NCBI GenBank assembly: GCA_004561775.1
Contig: SFUD01000011.1
Span: 1-9,179 of the forward strand
Length of the DNA stretch: 9,179 nt
Reading direction: 5' to 3'
DNA from: a bacterium
Lineage (GTDB): Bacteria; Bacteroidota; Bacteroidia; Bacteroidales; UBA932
A program made the position numbers and the translations under genes. Within the stretch, counting starts at the first letter, position 1; every line of letters begins with the position of its first letter. Below are positions 1 through 5,273 of the stretch, one piece after another. The notes below the pieces were generated by a model, which was not told where the DNA came from, made no database searches, and saw only the letters and a list, made by a program, of their open reading frames with translations.

Positions 1-7
1 CGAACAA

Positions 8-115
8 GGCCATGCGTCAACCTTATCCAGCACCCAACACCCGCATCCCTAGCCAAACGGCAGCAACCTCCGGCACCTAATACCTGCGCACCTCGGCCAT
101 GCGACAGCCTCATTC
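8..115. repeat. Degenerate direct repeat pair (GGCCATGCG...)
   Basis: Two 21-base segments at 8-28 and 95-115 both begin GGCCATGCG and continue CA-CCT-AT-C, with 17 of 21 positions identical. The similarity is imperfect, so this looks like an old duplication. The flanking sequence is not clearly related. No protein frame is shared convincingly between the copies. Confidence 0.45.
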
Positions 116-140
116 GGCGGAGATACGGAGGTGGCGTAGG

Positions 141-296
141 CAATCGGTCCAGATGGGCCGAAAGATTTGCTATGTCTGAGCAGCTGCCCTATGTGGCAAC
201 AATGGGGATGGGCGCATATATGTTAATAGGTGCTGCAAGAGGTCGCACACCGCAGCTGCGAGTTAGCCAATCCGGCCCAGATGTGCCAGATTGCTA
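141..296. repeat. Degenerate direct repeat pair (CCAGATG...TTGCTA)
   Basis: The segments 141-172 and 268-296 align along their length. Both start CAATC, carry CCAGATG followed by GCC in the middle and end TTGCTA, and they differ by a few substitutions and short gaps. The pattern matches the decayed repeats elsewhere in this island. No associated gene or inverted terminal structure is visible. Confidence 0.45.
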
Positions 297-345
297 GCCA
301 AACCGGAGTACTCTTCTCCGCCGGATGAGGTTTGTTGCTGGCCGA

Positions 346-546
346 GGCGCCGTGGCGACAGAGATGCTGGCAGGGGCGCCGTGGTGGAAAGCCATCGGGA
401 AGATGTTGCTGGTAGGGGCGCCGTGGTGGCAGAGCTGCTGCTGGCCTGGGGACGCCACTGAGCAGGACGCTGCTGGCCGGGGCGCCGTTGCGGAGCGACT
501 GCAGAGAGGCGGCGCTGTGGTAGAGATGCTGGCAGGGGCGCCGTGG
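346..546. repeat. Dispersed GGCGCCGTGG repeat family
   Basis: The ten-base core GGCGCCGTGG occurs exactly at 346-355, 375-384, 417-426 and 537-546, with one-base variants at 481-490 and 511-520. Spacing is irregular (29, 42, 64, 30 and 26 bases), so this is not a simple tandem array or a CRISPR. A longer unit beginning AGAGATGCTGGCAGG is perfectly repeated over 25 bases at 360-384 and 522-546, which are 162 bases apart. The core contains the palindrome GGCGCC. Between copies are related fragments such as GCTGCTGGCC and GATGTTGCTGG. I see no reading frame whose repeats would make a credible structural protein. Confidence 0.8.
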
Positions 547-589
547 CACAGCATAACACTAGACGAGGGCGCTGGTGCGGACACGCATC

Positions 590-715
590 GGGAAGCAGCT
601 GTGCGCATTGGGAAGCAGCTGTGCGCATTGGGAAGCAGCGGTGCGCGGCGGGCAGAAGCTGGCATCGGGAAGCAGCGGTGCGCGGCGGGCAGAAGCCAGC
701 AGGCAGAAACCAGCA
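590..715. repeat. Nested tandem repeat array (20-, 37- and 14-bp periods)
   Basis: The array begins with two identical 20-base units (590-609 and 610-629) starting GGGAAGCAGC. These are followed by two 37-base units (630-666 and 667-703) that open with the same GGGAAGCAGC and are identical for their first 30 bases. The second of these grades into a 14-base tandem, GGCAGAAGCCAGCA at 688-701 and GGCAGAAACCAGCA at 702-715, with one mismatch. Three periods nested in one array suggest successive slippage or unequal crossover rather than a single expansion. The near-identity of copies suggests recent or ongoing change. The array ends 7 bases before the purF stop codon. Confidence 0.85.
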
Positions 716-722
716 GGTGTAA

Positions 723-2144
723 CTATTCTGTGTAACTGCTGTTGTCCCAACAGTGGGTGCAGAGCTTGCATTTTGGCAAGCCTATGGCTGCTACGAGGTC
801 CTCCAGTCTTTGGAACTTGAGAGATGTGAGCTGCATGTTTTTGCACATTATGTTTACCATCTCTTTGTGCTTTGCGCTGTTGCAGTCCACATACTCCTGA
901 AGTACTTCCTCTGAGAGCTCTGAGGTCCCCTCCATATCTCTGATTACCCTTCTGGTGTAGAGGTCGAAGTTGCTTCTGGAGGTGGAGAAATTCAGGAATT
1001 TGCAAGGGTAGATAAGAGGAGGACAGGCTATTCTCATATGAACTTCCTTAACTCCTGCATCTATGAGTTTTACTACGTTGTCTTTAAGCTGTGTGCCTCT
1101 TACTATGCTGTCATCCAAGAAGGCTATACGCTTATCCTTTGTCAGCTCCTTGTTGGGGATGAGTTTCATCTTTGCCACAAGGTCGCGCATCTTTTGGTTC
1201 TGCGGCATAAAACTTCTTGGCCAGGTTGGGGTGTACTTTACAAACGGCCTGCTATACTCTACTCCCTTCTGGTTGGCATAGCCAATGGCGTGAGCTATAC
1301 CGGAATCGGGAATGCCGGCGGCGCAGTCAAGTTGCAGATCTGCATCTCTCTTTGCCATTGCCGCTCCGCTACGGTAGCGTGCGTTCTCTACATTTATGCC
1401 CTCGTAAAAGGCTGAAGGGTAACCATAGTATACCCAAAGGAATGGGCATATCTGCATCCGCTCGCCCGGAGGCGTTACCTGGCGTATTCCATCTGCACTT
1501 ATCTGTACTACCTCTCCAGGACCGATATCCCTCACATATTCGTAACCAAGGTTGGTGAAACTTGAACTCTCGGAGGCGCAGACATAACCCTTGTCATTCT
1601 TCCCGATAATTATTGGTGTTCTGCCAAATCTGTCTCTGGCGGCATAGATTACCGTATCGGTCATTATGAGCATAGAGCAAGAGCCCTTTATCTTACTCTG
1701 AGCATACTCTATTCCCTCTTTGAAGGTCTCCGCTTTGCCTACGAGTATTGCTACAAGTTCCGAAGCGTTTATGTCTGAATCCGACAACTCTGAGAAGTGG
1801 TTCTTGTTGTCAAGCAACTCTTGGGTGAGCTCCTTGATATTATCTATACGTGCAACTGTGGCAACTGAGAAGCGTCCCAGATGGGATGTTATTGTAATTG
1901 GCTGTGACTCACTGTCTGATATTACGCCTATTCCCATATTGGAATTGGCAAACTTTGGCAGTTCCTCTTCAAACTTGTTTCTGAAGTATCCGTTCTCCAA
2001 AGAGTGTATGGAGCGTACAAATTTCTCTCCGTTGTAAAATGCCATTCCTGCACGTCTGGTGCCCAGGTGTGAATGGTAATCTGTTCCATAAAAAACATCG
2101 CCTACACACTCGTGACGTGAAACGCATCCAAAAAAGCCCGACAT
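723..2144 (-). CDS. purF: Amidophosphoribosyltransferase (PurF type) with degenerate glutaminase domain
   Basis: This 473-residue protein belongs to the PurF family, which makes 5-phosphoribosylamine from PRPP and an amino donor in the first step of purine synthesis. The phosphoribosyltransferase half is well preserved: IPDSG at 278-282, PRSF at 309-312, the PRPP loop FLDDSIVRGT at 342-351, and ACPPLIYPC at 373-381. Cys233, Cys381, Cys459 and Cys462 sit where the four [4Fe-4S] ligands of Bacillus subtilis PurF would be (recalled positions). The N-terminal Ntn glutaminase domain is recognisable (SGFFG at 2-6, GTRRAGMA at 28-35) but position 2 is Ser instead of the nucleophilic Cys. The usual HVRYST and NGN motifs read GVISDSE (73-79) and ARIDN (98-102). 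Length is normal and the frame is intact, so it is not a pseudogene. Bacteroidales homologues that I recall have the same divergence. It may use free ammonia or act with a partner; whether a canonical PurF also exists elsewhere cannot be seen here. Confidence 0.88.
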   Translation of the reverse strand: MSGFFGCVSRHECVGDVFYGTDYHSHLGTRRAGMAFYNGEKFVRSIHSLENGYFRNKFEEELPKFANSNMGIGVISDSESQPITITSHLGRFSVATVARIDNIKELTQELLDNKNHFSELSDSDINASELVAILVGKAETFKEGIEYAQSKIKGSCSMLIMTDTVIYAARDRFGRTPIIIGKNDKGYVCASESSSFTNLGYEYVRDIGPGEVVQISADGIRQVTPPGERMQICPFLWVYYGYPSAFYEGINVENARYRSGAAMAKRDADLQLDCAAGIPDSGIAHAIGYANQKGVEYSRPFVKYTPTWPRSFMPQNQKMRDLVAKMKLIPNKELTKDKRIAFLDDSIVRGTQLKDNVVKLIDAGVKEVHMRIACPPLIYPCKFLNFSTSRSNFDLYTRRVIRDMEGTSELSEEVLQEYVDCNSAKHKEMVNIMCKNMQLTSLKFQRLEDLVAAIGLPKCKLCTHCWDNSSYTE

Positions 2145-2170
2145 AAAAAATAGCTTTGCTTGTTAAGTTG

Positions 2171-2178
2171 CAAAAGTA
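2171..2178 (-). promoter_or_regulatory. Candidate purF promoter -7 element
   Basis: Read on the minus strand, this is TACTTTTG, a perfect match to the Bacteroidota -7 consensus TAnnTTTG. It lies 26 bases upstream of the purF ATG, which leaves a short untranslated leader without a Shine-Dalgarno sequence, as is usual in this phylum. No TTTG or TTG -33 element is visible at the expected spacing, because that position falls inside the terminator hairpin of the upstream gene. The promoter is therefore inferred from the -7 element only. Confidence 0.5.
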
Positions 2179-2180
2179 AT

Positions 2181-2218
2181 AAAAAAAGAGAGGGGAAGAT
2201 AATAATCTGCCCTCTCTT
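2181..2218 (-). terminator. Intrinsic terminator of the S9 peptidase gene
   Basis: On the minus strand a 9-bp stem, AAGAGAGGG (2218-2210) with CCCTCTCTT (2194-2186), is extended past a small internal loop by AGAT/ATCT (2208-2205 with 2200-2197), closing on a four-base loop (2204-2201). It is followed directly by a run of seven T (2187-2181). In the plus direction there is no T run after the stem, so it should act only on minus-strand transcripts. It lies about 80 bases after the stop codon of the S9 peptidase and just ahead of the purF promoter element, separating the two genes. Confidence 0.85.
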
Positions 2219-2248
2219 ATCAACGAATTTATCCACAAGGGGTGGCAA

Positions 2249-2314
2249 TTTGCGCTATTGGTCTAGCTTATTTGCGCTATTGGTCCAGCCTGTTTGCATT
2301 ATTTGTCCAACCAC
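2249..2314. repeat. 22-bp tandem repeat, three copies, overlapping the S9 peptidase stop
   Basis: Three consecutive 22-base units occupy 2249-2270, 2271-2292 and 2293-2314, each starting TTTGC. The first two differ at three positions and the third differs from the second at six. The third unit carries the last codons and stop (TAA, 2301-2299) of the minus-strand peptidase gene. The other two lie beyond the stop, as copies of that gene tail. Because 22 is not a multiple of three, and a stop already precedes them, the extra copies are not coding. Confidence 0.85.
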
Positions 2315-4449
2315 TCGTAGACTACGCGGTGCCAGTAGATGGAGTTCTGTGGCTGGAGAATCCAGTGATTCTCATCTGGGAAGAGTACCATTTTGGACTC
2401 CACTCCATTCATTTGGGCTGCATTGAAGGCTGCCATTCCCTGCTCTACAGGAACTCTGTAATCCATCTCACCGTGGGTGACAAGGATAGGAGTATTCCAT
2501 CTCTTTATGAGCTTATGCGCGGAGTTGGTGTAGTGCCTAACGGCAACAGGATTGTTGTCCCAAGGCGCTCCGCCGTTATCCCATTTAGGGAACCACATCT
2601 CTTCTGTCATCATATACATCTGCTCTTGATTGAATATGCCGGCGTGGGAGACAAATGCTGAGAAGGTGTTGTTGTGGATGCCTGCAAGGTAATAGATGGA
2701 ATAACCGCCGTAACTTGCGCCCACAGCGCCAATCTTGCCAACATAAGGCTCATTCTTCATAGTATTTGCCGCAGTAAGGTAATCCTTCATATTCTGGCCT
2801 ATATAGTCTCCCGATATTTGCTCGCACCAAGGCTGGCCGAAAGAGGTGCAACCCCTTCTGTTAGGCAGAATGGTGACATATCCCTTAGAGGCCATCAGCC
2901 TGAAGTTCCACCTTGTGGAGAAACTCTGGTCCAGGGCGCCCTGAGGGCCTCCTGTACACATCATAATTGCAGGATAAACCTTTGACTCATCAAAATCTGC
3001 CGGGTAGAGGAGCCATACCAGCATCTGCTTGCCATCTGTGGTTGTCATCCAGCGCTCCTTTACCGTAGGAGTCTTCAACTGTGCCAGAATATCTGCATTC
3101 TCCGAGGTAATCTCCTTAAACTCTCCGCTTGCTATATCAACGGTAACAATCTCCGCCGGACGCAGCAGGGAGGTGCTGGTTGCAAGCAAGGTGTTGGAAT
3201 TAAGCAGAGAGAGGGAGCCAAAATTGAACCAGGCAGAATCGGGAGTAATTCTCCTTATGCCTGCGCCATAATTGTAATCTGCAGGAATAGGCCCTGTAGC
3301 CTCATTGCCCTCAATCTTGCCGCCAAGCTCTTTATTTATATCCACAACAAGAATGGCATTGCGGCCATTGATTCCGGAGGTAAAATAGATTTTGTCCGAT
3401 TCTGCGCTCCAAAGCAGGCTCTCTACATTATATTTATAATCTGCAGAGAGCTCTCTCTTCTCTCCGGTTGCAAGATTCATAACAAAGAGCCTCAGCTTGT
3501 CTGCCTCGTAGCCATCCCGCTCCATACTGAGCCATGCAATATATTTGCCGTCAGGGGAGAAGAGCGGATTGGTGTCGTATCCCATCATTCCCTCGGTTAT
3601 GTTAGAAGCGGTGCCATCTGCAACATTGTAAAGGTAGATGTCGGTGTTGGTAGAGAAGGCATACTCCTTCCCGATAAGCTTTCTGCAGGAATAGGCTATG
3701 GTGCTCTCATCGGGAGACCAGCTGAGCTGCTCCAGACCGCCGAAAGGCAGGGTAGGAAGTTCGAAGAGGTTCTCTTCGCCCACAATATCCTTGGAATCTG
3801 CAAGAGTCCACTCTCCGGAGGCTTTGCTGAACTGAGCCACATAAGTGTGCGGAATCTCCTCCACAAAGTGGTCCCAATGGCGGTACATAAGGTCATCTAT
3901 TGTTCTTGCGTTTGCCTTGTCCATATCGGGATAGATGTCTGAAGGCTTTTTGCAGGCCTTTATGCTCTTTACATAGAGTATTTTGTCGCCCTTTGGAGAG
4001 AGCTCGAATCCCTCTATGCCCTCGGGAGCGCCTGCAACCTCTTTAAGCTCTTTGCCGTTTGCACTCATTGTGTGGAGCTTGCCCTTTACAATAAGGGCTA
4101 TCTCTGCGCCGGAGCCTATCCAACGCGCATTGGCGGCACTGATGCTGCCACTTGTGATTGCCCTGTTGGCAGAGCCGTCGGTATTCATAATGTAGAGAAT
4201 TCTTCTCCTTGTGTTCTCCTCTATGCTGGTGTAGGTTACGCCATACATAATCTCTTTGCCGTCCGGAGAGAGCTGCGGCTCGCTTATCTTGCCCATACGA
4301 TGCATTATCTCCGGAGTGAATTCGCCATCAACAATCTCCAGCTTCTGTTTGTTTACAGAGATGCCTGAGGCGGCATCCTCTCTGTTGCCGCAAGAGGCAA
4401 CGAAGAGTGCGGTTGCCATAAGAATAAAAGATTTAATTAGTTTATTCAT
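2299..4449 (-). CDS. S9-family serine peptidase, DPP5-like, predicted lipoprotein
   Basis: This 716-residue protein has the two-part layout of the prolyl oligopeptidase family: an N-terminal beta-propeller followed by an alpha/beta-hydrolase peptidase domain. Propeller repeats are seen as SPDGKEI (61-67), SPKGDKI (151-157), SPDESTI (245-251) and SPDGKYI (298-304). The catalytic triad is predicted as Ser579 in GASYGG (577-582), Asp663 in GEMDYRVP and His695 in DENHW. The C-terminal part resembles dipeptidyl peptidase 5 of Porphyromonas as I recall it, which releases dipeptides from peptides in the periplasm. The first 20 residues form a signal peptide ending in the lipobox VASC, so export and lipid anchoring at Cys20 are predicted. 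The start is the ATG giving this signal. It is transcribed divergently from the Fe-S scaffold gene and ends in its own terminator, so it is probably monocistronic. The exact specificity (DPP4, DPP5 or acylaminoacyl peptidase) is inferred. Confidence 0.9.
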   Translation of the reverse strand: MNKLIKSFILMATALFVASCGNREDAASGISVNKQKLEIVDGEFTPEIMHRMGKISEPQLSPDGKEIMYGVTYTSIEENTRRRILYIMNTDGSANRAITSGSISAANARWIGSGAEIALIVKGKLHTMSANGKELKEVAGAPEGIEGFELSPKGDKILYVKSIKACKKPSDIYPDMDKANARTIDDLMYRHWDHFVEEIPHTYVAQFSKASGEWTLADSKDIVGEENLFELPTLPFGGLEQLSWSPDESTIAYSCRKLIGKEYAFSTNTDIYLYNVADGTASNITEGMMGYDTNPLFSPDGKYIAWLSMERDGYEADKLRLFVMNLATGEKRELSADYKYNVESLLWSAESDKIYFTSGINGRNAILVVDINKELGGKIEGNEATGPIPADYNYGAGIRRITPDSAWFNFGSLSLLNSNTLLATSTSLLRPAEIVTVDIASGEFKEITSENADILAQLKTPTVKERWMTTTDGKQMLVWLLYPADFDESKVYPAIMMCTGGPQGALDQSFSTRWNFRLMASKGYVTILPNRRGCTSFGQPWCEQISGDYIGQNMKDYLTAANTMKNEPYVGKIGAVGASYGGYSIYYLAGIHNNTFSAFVSHAGIFNQEQMYMMTEEMWFPKWDNGGAPWDNNPVAVRHYTNSAHKLIKRWNTPILVTHGEMDYRVPVEQGMAAFNAAQMNGVESKMVLFPDENHWILQPQNSIYWHRVVYEWLDK

Positions 4450-4476
4450 AAAGATAAAAATAGTTGTTTAATCACT

Positions 4477-4504
4477 TTTGAAATGTAAAAATAGACTATC
4501 TTTG
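4477..4504 (+). promoter_or_regulatory. Promoter of the Fe-S scaffold / GGGtGRT operon
   Basis: TATCTTTG at 4497-4504 is a perfect Bacteroidota -7 element. A TTTG at 4477-4480 could serve as the -33 element, though the 16-base spacer is shorter than the roughly 19-20 usually seen. Transcription should start near 4510, about 48 bases before the ATG at 4558. This rules out the in-frame GTG at 4504 as the start codon, since it overlaps the promoter itself. Confidence 0.7.
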
Positions 4505-4516
4505 TGCGATTATCAA
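4486..4516 (-). promoter_or_regulatory. Weak candidate promoter for the S9 peptidase gene
   Basis: On the minus strand, TTG (4516-4514) is followed after 20 bases by TATTTTTA (4493-4486), a partial match to TAnnTTTG lacking the final G. This would give an untranslated leader of about 30 bases. A second TATTTTTA (4462-4455) lies too close to the ATG to be useful. The -7 element would sit back to back with that of the divergent scaffold gene, so the two promoters may compete. Confidence 0.3.
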
Positions 4517-4557
4517 CTTTTGGTGATAAAATTGTTAGATATTATAATTGTTCAGCT

Positions 4558-5259
4558 ATGATTTACACTACAGAAGTACAACACATGTGTGTTGTTAAAA
4601 AGGGCCCAAATCACGGTCCGGCTCCTATTCCGGAGGAAGGTAAATGGGTAAAGGCAAGAGAGATAAAGGATATTTCCGGTCTCACCCACGGTATTGGATG
4701 GTGCGCTCCTCAGCAGGGAGCCTGCAAACTTACGCTCAACATTAAAGACGGTATAATTCAGGAGGCTCTTGTGGAGACAATCGGTTGCTCCGGAATGACA
4801 CACTCCGCAGCAATGGCTTCAGAGATTTTGCCTGGCAAGACTATTCTTGAAGCTCTCAATACAGACCTTGTATGCGATGCAATAAATACAGCAATGAGGG
4901 AACTCTTCCTTCAGATTGTTTACGGACGTTCACAGTCTGCCTTCTCAGAGGGTGGTCTTGCAATAGGCGCAGGACTTGAGGACCTTGGCAAGGGTCTTAT
5001 CTCGCAGACAGGTACGCTTTATGGTACAGCGCTTAAAGGTACAAGATACCTTCAGCTTACAGAGGGTTACATTACCAAGATGTACCTTGATGAGGATGAC
5101 CAGGCTTGCGGATATGAGTTTGTTCATATGGGCAAATTTATGGATGCAATTAAGAAGGGTGTGGATGCAAATGAGGCTCTCAAGAGCGTAACAGGCACCT
5201 ACGGCCGCACAAAGCCTGAGGATGGCGCAGTTAAATGTATTGACCCACGTAAAGAATAA
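4558..5259 (+). CDS. IscU/NifU-like iron-sulfur cluster assembly scaffold protein
   Basis: Starting at this ATG the protein is 233 residues. The region around WCAPQQGACKLTL (48-60) and IGCSGMTHSAAMASE (75-89) corresponds to the cysteine-bearing segments of IscU/NifU scaffolds, which assemble iron-sulfur clusters and pass them to apoproteins. Cys49 or Cys56, Cys77 and possibly Cys106 are candidate cluster ligands. The assignment to exact IscU positions is my inference. The protein is longer than IscU (about 130 residues), and the additional C-terminal half, from about residue 140, is not a domain I recognise. An in-frame GTG lies 54 bases upstream but falls in the promoter, so ATG 4558 is preferred. 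The stop codon is part of the ribosome binding site of the next gene, so the two are almost certainly translated from one message. No IscS, SufBCD or IscA gene is adjacent. Confidence 0.82.
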   Translation: MIYTTEVQHMCVVKKGPNHGPAPIPEEGKWVKAREIKDISGLTHGIGWCAPQQGACKLTLNIKDGIIQEALVETIGCSGMTHSAAMASEILPGKTILEALNTDLVCDAINTAMRELFLQIVYGRSQSAFSEGGLAIGAGLEDLGKGLISQTGTLYGTALKGTRYLQLTEGYITKMYLDEDDQACGYEFVHMGKFMDAIKKGVDANEALKSVTGTYGRTKPEDGAVKCIDPRKE

Positions 5260-5264
5260 GGAGG
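5258..5264 (+). promoter_or_regulatory. Strong Shine-Dalgarno for the GGGtGRT gene, overlapping the upstream stop
   Basis: AAGGAGG lies nine bases before the ATG at 5274 and shares its first two bases with the TAA of the scaffold gene. A full-strength Shine-Dalgarno is unusual beside the mostly SD-less starts of this window. It supports the start at 5274 and coupled expression of the pair. Confidence 0.75.
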
Positions 5265-5273
5265 AATAGAGAT

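Larger units (their letters stand above)
1..722. other. Gene-free, repeat-rich, G+C-rich island
   Basis: I find no convincing gene in this stretch. It is clearly richer in G and C than the rest of the window. Open frames on both strands give low-complexity translations dominated by Ala, Pro, Arg, Gly and Trp, with no recognisable domain. The content is direct repeats of different ages: degenerate pairs in the first 300 bases, a dispersed GGCGCCGTGG family from 346 to 546, and a compact tandem array from 590 to 715. Short palindromes also occur, for example CGCAGCTGCG at 251-260. No transposase fragment, tRNA or target-site duplication is visible. The region lies downstream of purF, so any read-through from that gene would transcribe the C-rich strand. 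I infer an expanding and decaying intergenic repeat region; its function, if any, is unknown. Confidence 0.7.

Noticed and set aside
346..715. Possible CRISPR array
   Set aside because: Spacing between repeats is irregular or absent, spacers are themselves repeats, unit lengths differ (10, 14, 20, 25, 37 bases) and no cas gene is nearby.
325..735. 136-codon open frame on the plus strand with repeated LAGAPW segments
   Set aside because: It exists because the repeat island is G+C-rich and stop-poor. The repeated peptide only mirrors the DNA repeat, unit spacing does not keep one frame throughout, no domain is recognisable, and it runs across the end of purF.
223..1005. Several overlapping minus-strand open frames in and beside the repeat island
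   Set aside because: They are low-complexity, mutually overlapping in different frames, and one runs antiframe through the end of purF. None has a promoter element, ribosome binding site or family signature.
2145..2298. Small gene between purF and the peptidase
   Set aside because: The open frames here run across the terminator and the 22-bp repeats and have no family match; terminator, promoter element and repeat explain the space.
4504..4557. GTG start giving an 18-residue N-terminal extension of the Fe-S scaffold
   Set aside because: The GTG overlaps the last base of a perfect -7 promoter element, so it would lie upstream of the transcript start; the extension does not look like part of the family.
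723..5259. Functional link between the Fe-S scaffold and the Fe-S site of PurF
   Set aside because: They are in separate, divergent transcription units with the peptidase gene between; proximity alone is not evidence that the scaffold serves PurF.
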